A stretch of DNA of 64,000 nucleotides from Gordionus sp. m RMFG-2023 (taxonomy: Eukaryota; Nematomorpha; Gordioida; Chordodea; Parachordodidae): assembly GCF_954871325.1 (NCBI RefSeq), contig NC_088775.1, positions 8,843,561 to 8,907,560 of the forward strand. The letters run 5' to 3'. Positions 1 through 12,499 of the stretch are shown piece after piece (position 1 is the stretch's first letter; each line of letters opens with the position of its first letter). The notes under the pieces were generated by a model that was not told the origin of the DNA, did no database searches, and was given only the letters and a program-made list of their open reading frames with translations. The translations under genes were made by a program, and so were the position numbers.

Positions 1-104
1 TCAGAGGCTGGCTAGAAACATAATAAAGAGCAACTATCTTATATTATCAATGAACGCGACCCTGTGAATGAACATCTATACTTGGGATATGCTTAGACAT
101 AGGT
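1..104. repeat. Dispersed copy of inverted-repeat-arm sequence
   Basis: This stretch closely matches 46,621-46,720 in the same orientation and 41,240-41,325 in the opposite one. The shared landmarks are the words for 'cagaggctggct', 'cataataaagagcaactatc', 'aacgcgaccctgtgaatga' and 'gatatgcttagac'. It is therefore a third, short copy of the segment inside the arms of the large inverted repeat at 39-49 kb. It contains no gene. Confidence 0.7.
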
Positions 105-190
105 ATAGCCAGGATTTTCCTAAAGGGGGGGGGGAATTAAAAAATTTCTGGGTTTCGCCGCCAGACCCCATTTTGGGGGTTACCTTAGTC
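105..190. mobile_element. Truncated hAT-type element end
   Basis: The sequence 'ccaggattttcct' followed by a G10 run and a 'ttcgccgccagacccc' block matches the left end of the complete hAT element at 42,480. The first bases of the terminus are eroded and no second end is nearby, so this is a solo fragment. Confidence 0.5.
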
Positions 191-1360
191 CATATATAGT
201 CATAAAATATTTTTACGATATAGGAGGTTATTTTTAATAAAAAAAATAAGCCTGGAACAAATATGAAATATATTTTTATTAGATATAAAATATAATAAAT
301 TATTTGTATATACATTAATATAAAATAGTAATAATTTATTCCAAACAAGTATAAGAAATTTATTTATAAAAAGTCAGTAGACAGTTGATATTCCTCTATT
401 TATAGAATAGCTTACAAAATACTAGGAAATTCTACTTTTACAGACATTTTTTACAGTTAGAGAATATATTACAGTTAATTATTTAACAAATTTTACTAAT
501 CAATGCTCTTGATAATAAATATAGCAACAATTTGCATTCAATTATTTAACGCCATCTATTAATTATAAATAAAAATAATATTATAAATTAATTTTTATAT
601 TATTCATCCCACAATGTCTTTAAAAGATATTTTATGATGTCCTTATCAATATTTTATAGTTTTCTGTAAAATATATAATTCGCTATATTGGTAAAAATTA
701 TTTGATTGTCATATGATAATTGATAAAATTAGATATATTGTAAATCTACGACATGTAATATTTTGTATTGTGCTTTAATTTTTTTATTTAATTTATGATT
801 TAATTTTATCAAGTTTTATAATTATATTTTACTTTTATTAAAATAAATAAATTAAAATTACTCACTTTATCGTTGAATTCAAAGGAATTATCCTAACGTC
901 CTAAAAATTTAAATAAAATTATTTTCATGCATGATTACTATAAAATTATAAAATTGATTTTGAATTTATAATTAGTTTTCTTTTCAATAAAAATGTAAAA
1001 ATATACCGATATTATTTAGTGTATATTTTTTTACATTTAATTTTGCTTTTCTTAAAAAAATTCCTTTATCTTACTATAAGCTCCTTTTAGAGCCATCGAT
1101 ATTTTTAAAATATACATTCACTTTTAATATATATATATTCATTTTTTTATTTTTATATTTTGTTTACATGTTTTAAAGATAAATGAATAATAAAAAATAG
1201 TTTATATTTAAAAAATATAAAATATTTACATCAATAATATATTTAGATTAATTAAAACCTTTTTACCAATATTTTATTTCCCTTTCATAATAATTTAGTT
1301 TATTTCTTATCACATAAAAGCATCATTTTATTTTTAAAAAGAAAGGGATAAAAATAAAAA
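191..1360. other. AT-rich spacer and fragment of the receptor unit's far 5' flank
   Basis: No gene is visible. The stretch 870-1,070 matches the far upstream module of the receptor unit at 27,815-27,995, including the shared run around 'aaattgattttgaatttata'. From about 1,075 the match ends, and the promoter-like cassette found upstream of other copies is missing. The last 80 bp before 1,361 again match the receptor 5' flank, including the 'tttttaaaaagaaaggg' block just before the start codon. The 5' flank of this copy therefore carries an internal deletion or replacement. Confidence 0.6.
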
Positions 1361-1950
1361 ATGAATGTCAGCAATGTATCATTCTTCAATCAGACAGAAC
1401 GTAGCTTTAAATTAAGTGTAGTTGAAGACATTTTATTATGAATTCGCAATACCATTAATCACGCTTCACGGGATGATGGGCACTTCTCATTGGCCTTTCT
1501 GATAAGGTTCAAAAGAACTAATTCTTATTTCTTGTTAGTTTTACTGCGGCTAATAAACATCACCCTTTTATGCATTAATCTTAGCGATTTATTTACATCG
1601 GGAGCAAGATAATAATCACATATGAAAACACCATTTTCATTTGGTTCACGTTAATAGCCTGCGCTAGCCAAAACTTTAAAAGTATTCCATATATTATTGA
1701 TAATGGCGTTTAGTGTGGAGAGATACATTATGAAAGGTTATTTCCAGTGGCACAGAATTTATTGCGTGGTGGGAAATATAAAATATGTGGCAACCCTCTT
1801 AATAATAATAAACGTTAGTATAATGTTTCCCGTATATACCAATTACATCCGCATCTCCGTCGACTTATTCTCCTTTAAGCATAACATAACGGGCCAACAA
1901 AGAGACTATTTTTTTCCGCTTGTTCAAATATACAATCTGCTAAAAATATC
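1361..1950 (+). pseudogene. Receptor copy A, exon 1 only, broken
   Basis: This is a decayed copy of the seven-transmembrane receptor exon 1. It starts at the conserved ATGAATGTCAGC. Compared with the intact copy at 50,169 it has one inserted base near 1,435, which causes an early stop, and losses near 1,480, 1,600 (four bases after 'tttacat') and 1,655. From 1,697 an open stretch resumes with the SVERYIM segment at the end of TM3, TM4 and the extracellular loop 2 segment (KHNITGQQ). The match ends near 1,945, before the splice donor. No exon 2 follows, so the copy is 3' truncated. Confidence 0.85.
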
Positions 1951-3464
1951 ATTAAACATCAGAATATCTTAATTCCGTGGAACCAGAATCTATATCTTCT
2001 AGTTCTATATTATCTTCATCAAAAAAATTTATTTCTTCAATTTCATTTTCAGCATGAACGTTGCTCAATTTAATAAAATGGGATTACGCAGGTATGCTTG
2101 ATTCTTTTCTTACCTCGGATCACAAATTAACACTTAAAGATATAAATTTCAAATTTTACATTTATAATACAATTTATAATATAATAAAATACAATTAAAA
2201 GTTTTTAGTATTCCTATTTATTTGAAATCGTAATCAAACACTTTTTATTAGCATTTAAAATACAATTCGGCATACTGCCCAACTCTGCCTTTTCCTGTAA
2301 ATTTTCCTGAGACCAAATTTCAATAAATCTAATCTTAATTACTTAAGCATTAAGGGGCTGTAACGGGGGGTTTTAGCCCATAGTTTTGAAAAAAATATTA
2401 GACCGCCAGCATATAGTTCTGAAAGAAGATTATTGTCCATCCGTTTATAGATCAAATTGAAATGTTGCACTCACCTACCAGATGTTTATAAATAATTTGA
2501 TAGATTAGTTTAGTTCTTTTTTATTTGGTTTATATATTTTTAACATAAATTTATAAAATAAAAATATACAAATTTTTGTAATAAACAATGTTTAATAAAT
2601 ATTCGCCCTGCGTATCTCACCCGTAAAATATTATAAACTAACCTGCCCACCCACTGTTTATTTTTATTAAACCTTTCCGTTGTAGACCCCCGAATAACTG
2701 TAAAGTTAAGTTTTCCATAGATTACCAATATGAGTGAACAGAATCCATAAACCTAGCAATTCACAAAATCTTGATATTTTTAAAACGATTCTGAATATCG
2801 ATAGATAAATTGATTCTCTTTCTTTGCTGTTTGAAAATCAATTTTTTTTAACTAGCATTTAAATAAATAAATTTTATGATTGTTGCAAGTTTTTTATTTA
2901 ATTTTTTTGTTTAAAGTACTGTTAGTCTAAGCTATATGAAAGACCAGGACACAGCGGATCGGATTCATATTAACTCTTCTAATATTGGGAATAAATAAAA
3001 TATTGCCAGCCACCTCAAACGGTAATGATTAAATGATTTATTTAACATATATAAAATGTAATTACTTTTTTTTAGAAAATTATTTCTATTTTTCAATTGA
3101 AAAAACCCTGGCAGTTAAAGAAGTTTACATATGATCACAAATATGATTATATCAAAAAAAAATTTCAGTTATAAAATATTATTTAAATTTTATTGATAAA
3201 AACAAGTCCTGCGAACCCCACTCCGACGTGCCCCTAGTCCTCATTCTTGATAAAAAAAATAAATAGCTAGATGAAATTGTGACATAAAATTTCGACAGGT
3301 GATAGAAGAGAGTTTATTTTATGATATATTATATTAATATATGATATTTAATCTTTTAGTTTTATTCCAAACAAAATTAAGTTAACATAAACTCTTAAAA
3401 TATTCGCGATAAAAAATTTAAGAGCGATTTTAGTGAGTTAATGGAAAATAAAATTTTTGAGGTG
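1951..3464. other. AT-rich intergenic sequence
   Basis: I see no gene, RNA or defined repeat here. The bases just after the truncated receptor copy (about 1,975-2,090) read on the minus strand as a short acidic peptide rich in Glu, Asp and Ile. This could be a scrap of a transposase N-terminus but cannot be supported further. Confidence 0.4.
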
Positions 3465-3660
3465 AATATCATATTTTTCTATTATAAGGATTAATTCAAA
3501 CCTTAGATTTAGTAATTTCTAAAATAAATTTGATTGGTCTCATTTGCCCTTTGTTTCGTTAAATATCATATTTTTCTATTATAAGGATTAAATTTCAAAC
3601 CTTAGATTTAGTAATTTCTAAAATAAATTTAATTGGTCTCATTTGCCCTTTGTTTCGTTA
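3465..3660. repeat. Direct tandem duplication, about 98 bp, two copies
   Basis: A unit starting 'aatatcatatttttctatta' and ending 'catttgccctttgtttcgtt' occurs twice head to tail, at about 3,465-3,561 and 3,562-3,660. The copies differ by only a few bases, which suggests a fairly recent event. No coding role is apparent. Confidence 0.85.
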
Positions 3661-5470
3661 TTCCTTGGCTTTTCTTACTAACATTTATGACAATTTCTCT
3701 TTATTTATGCATCTACACAAAAACTAATTAGTTTCCAAAACACCAGGGCAATAATAGACGACGTCAGCCAACATATTGTAATTTTCTAAACGCCAAAATT
3801 TTATTAAAAGTGCGATAAGGTCCATTTTAATAAAATATTTTAACGGATGAATAATGATTATCAGGGTTTCGTATTTGACCGGTTAATTATAATTCGGTTA
3901 ATTGACTGATATTTTACCGGTCAAATTCAAATATATGTAACTTAAATTTGCATATTAGTAAAATGAATCTATAATATTAATTTTATAATATTTTTTAAAT
4001 TCATTGTCATTCAATAACTAATGTTTCACTCTCCGTGACATAGCCTTGTTATGATTCATATTCAATATTATCATTTTCTTTAATATATTTTAATAAACTT
4101 TTCTGTTGTTGAGATCTTTAATCAATTTCTTAGTTAAAATATTACCTCAAATCGATAATTTATTTCTGAAGAAGAAGTAGATCCAGGAATTGTTAGTAAA
4201 ATGTCACTTCTCACAAAGTCCATTCCATTAACTTGAGGCCTGAATCTGATTGTTGCTTATGAAAGTTACTGCTTTCCACATAATTTGCGATTAAACATGT
4301 GGCAGTTACTTCTGAAATTTATGATATCACATGAAATATTTTGATCATCACCACTTTGAAAATTGCCTAATTCTTGTAATATATCACTTCATTATATTCG
4401 CTACTGAGATGTTCCCCTTAATGTTGGAGACCCAATAAATAAGTAGAACGATAATTTATTATCATGATGGAGAAGAAAATTACCATCTTTATCAAAATAT
4501 TAAAAACCAATATAGATCGAATTAACTATAGAGATTTTGTTGATAATTATATATAATCTGGCGACACTACCATTCCTACATCAATGAGAAAACAAAAAAA
4601 ATCGTAAATCAATTTATATAATGTCGAAGTTGAATTAGGTTTTAACTCGATGAATTAAATAGCACAAAAAGTGAGAAATTCACTAACTTTGAAACATATC
4701 TCAGATTTAATGGTGATATTTTTAATAGGTAAACGTTTATTGGATTAGGATGCCCCACCTTTTGTAATATCTTGGTTAAATAATCATAAAGCTGCCACAG
4801 ACACACGCGTTAACTATAAAATATGAATATAATAATCAGCCATATCTTTAGAATTTGTTGGATTTAATATATAATTTTCAATGTAAATATTAAATAAAAA
4901 TTAATTGAAATTTACAAAAAAAAATTGAGATATAAAATAAAGGGCAAATCTAAGAATAAAAATTTGATTAAAGTGAATTGAAATTTAAAGAATTTTTCTA
5001 GAGAGTTCTTTGTTAAATATTTGGCAGCACTGTTATATCTACTTATAAATTAGCTTTAGAAAATACCTGTTCCCGCCTGAATTCCTCTAGCAACTGAACT
5101 GCACACACCATTAGAAAATAACGACTTTTTTGTTAATAAGGATAATTTTCGACGTTATCTTATATATTTATAAAAATATATTAAAAAATCAATAACTATT
5201 GACGTTATATATCAGTACTCCAAATATAAAAAAAATTATCCAAGCTAATATTTAATTTTAGGGTAATTAATTATATACTAATTTATCTACCAGAGAAAAA
5301 ATTAAAACGATCTGATAAAATAAATTCCTAAAAACTTATTAAATCTCTAATCTAATAATATATGGCCTTTTGCTTTATTCATATTACGAATCAAAAAATA
5401 TAAATAAAAAATAAATATTGTATTCTAATGAGTAAAAATATACGATTAATAAAACAATAGAAATTTTTAA
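3661..5470. other. AT-rich spacer downstream of the dipeptidase
   Basis: No intact gene is seen. A small inverted repeat (atttgaccggt at 3,873-3,883 and accggtcaaat at 3,916-3,926) could form a stem-loop. Between about 4,200 and 4,810 the minus strand reads as broken coding-like sequence with many stops, perhaps an old transposase, but I could not assign a family. Confidence 0.35.
5374..5379 (-). terminator. Candidate polyadenylation signal of the dipeptidase gene
   Basis: TTTATT on the plus strand reads AATAAA on the minus strand, about 92 bp beyond the stop codon. That is a normal place for a metazoan poly(A) signal, but in such AT-rich DNA a chance match is possible. Confidence 0.4.
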
Positions 5471-7141
5471 TTAGATTGATCTAGAAGAATGATGTTTGGC
5501 TATTTCATATATATACGAAACTAAACTTTTTATACTCATAATATAACGATTAATATTGATGTGTTCGTTTTCTGAATGGGCTCCATCTGCAGCATATGAT
5601 AGGGGTATTAGTATTAAACTATTATTTGGATCTTTTAGATATTTCGATAAGTATACCGCAGCTGGAACTGTACCTCCATCTCGGGTTAAATCCGGATACC
5701 TACCATATACCCTTTTAATAGCTTCAGATGCCAATTGAAAATTATAATTCTTATAATTTGTAAGCCACGAGTCAACCTCATCCTCAATTACTACATTGAG
5801 AGAATTTCCAGTGCTACGTTGCTCGTGTAATCTAGTTATATAATTGATAACATTATTTTTTATCTTTTGAACGTTTTGGTGAGAAGCAACCCTTATCGAA
5901 AATTTACCTATAACCTTGTGAGGTATAACTGTTTTGGCACCAACCCCAGAATAAGCTCCTTCTATACCGTGTATACTTAAAGATGGCTCTCTCCATTTAT
6001 ACGACAGTTCCTCTATTTTTGAGAAATGTAATAGGCCTAAAGATCTTACTGCATTTTTGTAATCTTCCAAATTAAAATCAAAATTGGAGTAAGCTTTTAT
6101 TTCATCAGCGGTTAAGGATTTAATATCATCATATATTCCTGGGATTGTTATCCGGCCGGTTGTAGCATTACTCAACTTGGATAAAATGTCTACTAGCTCA
6201 GCCATCGATTCATGGACGGAACCCCCGTATACTCCGGAATGTAGATCTTCTGCTGCGCTTTGAATTTGCAGGTAAAAATAGATTAAGCCCCTGAGTCCAT
6301 AAGTTAAACATGGATTTTTTATGTTAGGGCAAAAATTATCGGATATCACAGCATAGTCTATCTCTTTGAAAAAACTTGATTCTTGCTTTAATATTCTTTC
6401 CATACCAAATGATCCTGATTCCTCTGCTGATTCCAGAAAAAACTTTATTTTCACGGGTATGCAAATGTCAAGATCAATCAATGCTCTAATAGCATTCATC
6501 CAAGCCAAAATAGGACCTTTGTTATCGGTTACACCGCGCCCATAAAAATCGTGTTTAACTTTAGTCAATATAAATGGATCCGATTTCCATCCATCGGATT
6601 TGCGTGCGGGTACTGTGTCTAAGTGGCCATATATGAGGAGAGTTATGTTATTAGGTTGTGAAGATTTCGAATTAGGTAAGGTGCTGAATAGGAAAGGAGG
6701 GCCGAAAGTTTGAAACGATTGATTTTGTCTGTAACGCAATTTGGTTAAATGTTTGTGTGGGTTATTCCTTCTTATATTGTTCTCCTTGATATTGTAATTT
6801 ATAAATTTAACATCAGATTTAAAGCCCATACTCCTTAAAAATGATTGAGACCATTTGACTACGTGTATAAGTTCTGGTTTATATTCGGGAAATGCAGAAA
6901 TACTATGAAACCTTATAACTTCTGATAAATCTTTAATATAATTTACTTTATTATTATTGATGTGATTAAAAATATATTGTAAACGTTTTTCATCCATTAT
7001 CTGGCAATTCTTGTTTGAATTAGACAATTCATATTTTTCAAAATTATTTTCTCCAAAACAAACTATTTTTATAATGACATATTTACAGATATATATCCAA
7101 ACTAAAGCAGGTAGACAGACGCGGAATAATTTAGCTAACAT
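5471..7141 (-). CDS. M20-family metallodipeptidase, CNDP-like (cytosolic non-specific dipeptidase / carnosinase type)
   Basis: This encodes a 556-residue zinc or manganese dipeptidase of peptidase family M20, the group that splits Xaa-Xaa dipeptides such as Cys-Gly. The metal-binding set is intact: His173 in YGHLD, bridging Asp206 in GRGVTDNKGP, Glu240-Glu241 in ESAEESGS (catalytic base and ligand), Asp268 in ISDN, and His522 in DGAHSENE. Other family signatures are DLHSGVYGGSVHE (299-311), which belongs to the dimerisation (lid) domain, then SLSIHGIEGAYSG and GAKTVIP. Residues after Met49 (MDEKRLQYIFNHI) match the usual N-terminus of the about 475-residue cytosolic enzymes. The extra 48 residues carry a hydrophobic stretch at about 8-28 and look like a signal peptide or anchor, as in secreted carnosinase. 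Met49 (6,997) is the alternative start. A segment at about 115-165 is longer and more basic than usual. The gene is a single uninterrupted exon and is unrelated to the receptor repeats around it. Confidence 0.93.
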   Translation of the reverse strand: MLAKLFRVCLPALVWIYICKYVIIKIVCFGENNFEKYELSNSNKNCQIMDEKRLQYIFNHINNNKVNYIKDLSEVIRFHSISAFPEYKPELIHVVKWSQSFLRSMGFKSDVKFINYNIKENNIRRNNPHKHLTKLRYRQNQSFQTFGPPFLFSTLPNSKSSQPNNITLLIYGHLDTVPARKSDGWKSDPFILTKVKHDFYGRGVTDNKGPILAWMNAIRALIDLDICIPVKIKFFLESAEESGSFGMERILKQESSFFKEIDYAVISDNFCPNIKNPCLTYGLRGLIYFYLQIQSAAEDLHSGVYGGSVHESMAELVDILSKLSNATTGRITIPGIYDDIKSLTADEIKAYSNFDFNLEDYKNAVRSLGLLHFSKIEELSYKWREPSLSIHGIEGAYSGVGAKTVIPHKVIGKFSIRVASHQNVQKIKNNVINYITRLHEQRSTGNSLNVVIEDEVDSWLTNYKNYNFQLASEAIKRVYGRYPDLTRDGGTVPAAVYLSKYLKDPNNSLILIPLSYAADGAHSENEHININRYIMSIKSLVSYIYEIAKHHSSRSI

Positions 7142-8335
7142 ATTTTCGTTGAATATCTATATAATTAAAATAAATTTATTTAATATTTTATATATATTAT
7201 TAAAATTATTAATGATAGTGCATATGTAGATCATAATCATCTACAGGTTATCCTGTGGTAAAGAGCCTAAATAATTTTAACATTTCAAATATTAACAGAC
7301 GGGCTGGAAAATTTAATTAAAATTGATGAATTCACAGAGGACATTAAGATTAACTCTATTTTTAAATAATGTAATAATTAACTTATAATTATATATTGAG
7401 ATATTTATCAGTGTTAATTTTTTTATATTTCATTCTAAATAATATGTTTTTGATTATTTCATTTATAGTGTATTGTGTAAAAAATATATATATTTCACTT
7501 TTTTAGGAATATGTAATTAACTATCTTTATTCTTTTAAATTAAAATATTAGTCAGTTATAAATGAAGAATATTTTCGGTTAAATTTATACCAACAAATTT
7601 TATTTATTTATTAATCGTTTTGTTATATTTTTGAAGAGATAAAAATATTTATTAATTTAATAATTATACCTTAGAATTAACATTATAATTAAATGAAAGC
7701 TCAACCCTTTTAATTAGGTAGAAAACAATCATATATGATCTCCAATCATGACTTAACAGTGTAATATAATAATGATTGTGTTAAGTTATTTTTTGTAAAT
7801 TATTTATTATTAAAATATTTTCATTTTTTTTATAAGTGAAAAGAAATGGAGAGAACTATTATATATTTTTTTAAAAATAATAATATTTAATAACAAAGCT
7901 CTTGTTATTGATAAATAAAATTCCCTGAAAAGGGAACTTCGGAGATAGGCCATTTGATTCATCAAATACTTTTGTTTCTAAGTACTAAGCCCTTTATCAT
8001 AGGTGTAATGGAGGAGGGGATTTAAAAGTTTTCGCTAACATAAATCTCTCTGACATAATTACCTTGAACAAAAACTTGAAAAAAAAATTGTATAACAATT
8101 TCCCCATATCTGACCTATTTTTAACCCTTGACCACTTAAGAAATGATAATTTTTTTTGTAAAATAAACTTAATATAAAAAATTTTGGGGATTTTTTTTAT
8201 CAAAGGAAGCAGAATCTGAAACCCTCGAAACTGGGACAAATCCCAAAACCAGGAACCCTCTTTTATGATTTATAGAAGCCAAAACGATCTAACCAGTTTT
8301 AAACAAGAGTACAAGTAATCGATATAATATCTTGT

Positions 8336-8545
8336 CAGTGGTGTAGATAATGTAGGGGGGGGGGAATTAAAACCTCTCGCATGACCCCATCAAAAAATAT
8401 TTAGAGGCATTGACAAGGGGGTGTTCGAGGGTTGAACCCACCTTTCCTATGAAAACATAAGTTAAAATGTATGTGTTCACAAAACATTTATATATATATT
8501 AAATAAAAATTAGCTTTCAAATTAATAACACCCCCCCCCCCCTCC
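8336..8545. mobile_element. Possible hAT-like MITE remnant
   Basis: The sequence 'cagtggtgtagataatgtag' followed by a G10 run resembles the hAT left terminus at 14,548 and 42,480. About 190 bp later a C13 run and 'ctccca' resemble the opposite end. I find no clean second terminus or 8-bp target duplication, so the boundaries are uncertain. Confidence 0.35.
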
Positions 8546-9391
8546 CATTTAATTTTATAAAATAATCTCAGAATTCTATTTCAAAAAAGTGCGTGAAAAA
8601 ATCTTAAAATACGGATAAACAATACTTGGAAACTTTTCATTTTATAATCATATTTTCACATAAAAAATTTGTTATAAATTATATTAAAAAATGGGATGCT
8701 TCTCCGCTATGATTTAATGGGATCGGTATTTGACCTTTTCTGTTTTCAAATGTAAAGGCGTACTTGTATTATTTTACTAAACAATCGTTTAACCTTAGTG
8801 CTCATGTGTAAAAAATCATTATAATCATTTTCGCGTAAATAGTAACCAAGCATCTTATTTTGATATCAAATTTTCTAAAGACGCCATAAGTCTATATGTC
8901 TACTTTTTTAATGCTAGTCTGACCTTTATTAAATGTTATAAATCTTTAATTAAATTATGAAACAGCTAAACAATACTTGAGCCAATATACAATTATTTTT
9001 TTAGCCATGCAGTTTTATCCTGATAAGTTGATTCCGATTATTATAACATTTATGGACCGATAATTCATGCAATAAAATAAATCTTGATGAGCCATTGAAC
9101 ACATAACCTGGTGAAACGCCATTTTATTATCCTATATAATAATATTTTATAAACGGTTAATCTATGACTTTTATTTACGATCTGAATTGTATTAATTTAA
9201 AAATCATGAATTAAATCACTCTGGATGCTGGGAGTATTGTATGCCAGGGATTCGCACATAATCGTTCAAAGATTCTCTTAGGCGGTTATAATTTCTTTTG
9301 CTATCCTCGAAAAATAATAAAATAGTTGATAAAAATTTTTTAAAAATCATCTTTAAATTTTATTTTTTTAATTGTGAATTAAAAATGAAAT

Positions 9392-9610
9392 ATGCCGATT
9401 TATGAAAATAGGCCACAATCATTTAGCTCGTTTCAAGCTTTAAAGAAAAATTTATGGAGGCCTTTAAAAAATCAATATAAGGTTCGATCAGTGGAAGACG
9501 AGATAAAAGAGGATTATATTTCGTTAATTATATTAATGTATTATGATAATTCTATAATTGAGTTTAAAAAAGGATCTCGAGGTATGCGCGTTTTTATCAG
9601 AAATTTATGA
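9392..9610 (+). CDS. Short open frame, possible first exon of unknown gene
   Basis: A 72-codon frame starts MPIYENRPQSFSSFQALKKN. It is basic and mixed in composition, and less biased towards Ile, Lys and Asn than chance frames in this AT-rich DNA. A good donor-like site (CGAG|GTATGC) lies inside it near 9,580. I recognise no family and see no matching second exon downstream. It may be a real exon or a chance frame. Confidence 0.2.
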   Translation: MPIYENRPQSFSSFQALKKNLWRPLKNQYKVRSVEDEIKEDYISLIILMYYDNSIIEFKKGSRGMRVFIRNL

Positions 9611-10347
9611 TTAGGGTAAAATTTGGTAAAAAGGCGACCCTTGGGCTATAATCGGGAGCCCATCTATCTTGCTTGAATAAAAATATTAGAGGGTATAATA
9701 ATTTTTTTGTAAATTTTAGCATTATATATCCATATATATTTGTTTTTAAATCACTCGATTAAATTTAAAAAAATACTGAGGAAATTAAATAAATATAAAG
9801 TTTCATAAAAAAAACGAGTGACGTGTGTTTAGAGTTATATATTTCAAAATTCGACGTTTTTTGGCCCTCTTGTAAATTAACCTTATTGGGAATCTGTGTT
9901 TTCTCCTTACCTCTTTAACCTAAAAGGCATTGTATAATTAGTGCTTGAAAGTAAAAAAAATTCCCTGCTAACTAAATTCTAGTCAGAAATTAAAGCTGAA
10001 GCAAACACTCCTATTTAATAACTATAAAATATTTCGACCCAAAATAATTTTAAGAAAAACATAATTGAGTGCTTAAAAAGGAATGATAGTTAAATAAGAA
10101 TTCCATAGGTTCCAAAGTTTGTAATTTAATTTTGGGAGCTAAATTTTTAAAAAAACTTAAAGATGATGGCAGCAAACTATAAGTTAGTAGAAGTTGCAAT
10201 TAGCGAGAATATGAAATTGCTGAGGCCTTTGTAATTGTTTATTTTTTTAGTCTCAGGTAGAATAAGTAGTTTACTTTGTATATTGGTGGGGAAGGATAAG
10301 ATACATTATTAATCCCAAATAAAGCCTTTGCCCATAGCCCATGAGAT

Positions 10348-12252
10348 CAGGGTTGCCATGTCTCCCTCCATCAGCCGGAGACTCCCGCAATTTTTTAGTT
10401 TACACGCAGACAGCTCTCTCCCGCAAAACTACCGCAATTAGAAATCTCCTGCAAAAATCTTCCGCAATTTTTTAATTTCTCCCGCATTTTTTTTTTAGTA
10501 TTTTAACGTTTTTAATATATAAATAATAATTTTGAGAGACATTAATTGATTATTTTTATATTTTTAAAATAAATTTTAAATATTTATTCGAAAAACATGT
10601 CTAGTTTGTAAATTACTTTCTATCCTGTTTTATTTTTATCCAATAATAAATCTTGCATTCATATAAGAGTACACGGGAGTATATCTACATCGATTGCAAT
10701 ACAAAAATATTCTCAATAATAATAAATAATACAGATGTAACTACATTTGCGGAAATCGTATACATCTATCATGTAGTCTAACATTCACAGAGCTATATCA
10801 TCACAATGTGGGTCGGTCGAATCTTTTTCATGATATTTAACGACTCCAATATAAGTGCAAACCTTACTTATGGCAAAACAAAAATGAGCAAGGCTATAAC
10901 AAGTGTTTTAGTACCTGAATCCTAGAGGTCAATTCTAGATGATTTTAAAAGATGGGCATCCACATGCAATTCTAACAGATGCATTTAATAAGGGAAATAT
11001 TAAAACATTTCCCTCGATCCTTCGCTATTTCAACAAGAATAAGAACATTTCAATAAAACTGTTAAAATTTTTTCCTTGGAAATTAAAAAATCCAACAATG
11101 TAGCTAGCCACATTAAATATAGCTGATTCAGGGTTACAAATGATTTGCATGTCAGCTTTCTGCGCTGATAATGCCTCTGTAAATTTTGGCAAAAACCAAA
11201 GTTACCGAATTGAGGCAGCACAATAATAAATTAATACCAATTGGCTGTATATGCCATATACTACATAATTCTTGCAAGAAGGCAATGAATATACTATCTG
11301 AGGATGTCGAAAAATTGAGATGAAATGTTTTAACGAATTAAATTTATCAACTAAAAGAGTTAATGAATTAAAAACTTGGAACGGTATGAGTTGTTGCGAA
11401 ATATACCTATCAGGTGGTTGTCATTAATACCTGCCATCGATAGAATTTTAAAATTTTACAAACCTTAAAAAAATACTTCTTAAATAGAGATTTAAAAAGC
11501 TGTCCTAAAATTTTGAAAAATTTTTTTGATTATGAAATGGCAGAAACATATTTGGGGTTCGTTTCACATGTAGGAAATCTACTTATTGCAATTAATATTC
11601 CTTTGCAATCAGAATACTCCTTTTAAAAAAGATTCACAAAATATGCCATAGCTCTGTTCATCTCTACAGTTAAAAATTGATAATAAATTTTATGGCGCTA
11701 TTGCTAATATTATATTAAAATGTTCAAATAATACTCTTAATACATTTTTAAATGAAGCAGATATTTTTATTAAAACAATTTTAGAATATTTACAATCAAA
11801 ATTTGATTTTAATAACTCTATTTACAAATGTATAAATATTATGACCTTGGAACAGAAACCATCAATTGATGGTTTTATAATTTAATAAATATATTAAAAA
11901 TACCGAAAGACATTGATATCTTGTTTGTAGAGATTGTAATTCTATTTTTCGCCAAAATACTTAAAATTAGATGGTCTAAAAGCAGAGGAGAAATGGGTAG
12001 AATTTTTTCGTAATAACGATAAACCCCATGCTTGGGAAAAAATATGCGAGTATGTCTTCTCCTTACCTCATTCTGATGCTCATTTTAAGCCTGATGAGGA
12101 CTGCCTGGAAAAAGGAGAGAAATCGGATTGCTTTAACAAGATTAGAGGCTGAGCAAATATATAATATGTCATGCCAGGAATTTTATAAATATCTCAATAA
12201 CGACGATAAACATTTAGTTCTATTATTTACATTTCAAATAAAATATAATTAA
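10348..12252 (+). mobile_element. Decayed hAT-superfamily transposon (BED/DUF4371-type transposase relic)
   Basis: The left end reads 'cagggttgccatgtctccc' followed by repeated 'ctcccgcaa' words, a typical hAT-style terminus. On the plus strand, broken by many stops and shifts, transposase pieces can be followed in order: SAFCADNASVNFGKNQS (about 11,155-11,205), CHILHNSCKKAMNIL (about 11,250), LPAIDRILKFY, CPKILKNFFDYEMAETYL (about 11,500-11,550), and near 12,090-12,200 the C-terminal signature with the words KERNR and MSCQEFYKYL. These belong to the RNase H-like and C-terminal dimerisation regions of hAT transposases. It is far too broken to function. The right terminus was not found. Confidence 0.65.
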
Positions 12253-12499
12253 GTTTTGGCAATGGCGCCATAAAATTTATTGAATTATAAAAATAATATA
12301 TTTATAAATAATAAATTCCTCTCAAATAAATATTAAATTAATATCAATTAAATAATAAATTAATCTCTCAAATAAATAATATATTTATAAAATAAAATAC
12401 ATTGCCTAAATAACTAATTCACCCTGCCTACCACCGTAACAAATTGCCTAAAAAAATCAGGCAATGTGTACATTGCCGAAAATAACACATTGACGCTAA

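Larger units (their letters stand above)
7230..10347. other. AT-rich intergenic sequence
   Basis: Mostly featureless AT-rich DNA. Two things stand out and have their own entries: hAT-like ends at 8,336-8,545 and a short open frame at 9,392. I see no RNA gene. Confidence 0.4.

Noticed and set aside
1975-2090. Acidic minus-strand peptide resembling a transposase N-terminus
   Set aside because: Only about 30 residues, low complexity, no terminus or catalytic region nearby.
3873-3926. Inverted repeat atttgaccggt / accggtcaaat
   Set aside because: Eleven bp with a 32-bp loop, no target duplication and no second copy seen; could be chance or a tiny relic.
5556-5738. Plus-strand frame within the dipeptidase
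   Set aside because: It is an antisense shadow of a well-conserved coding region with intact catalytic residues on the minus strand.
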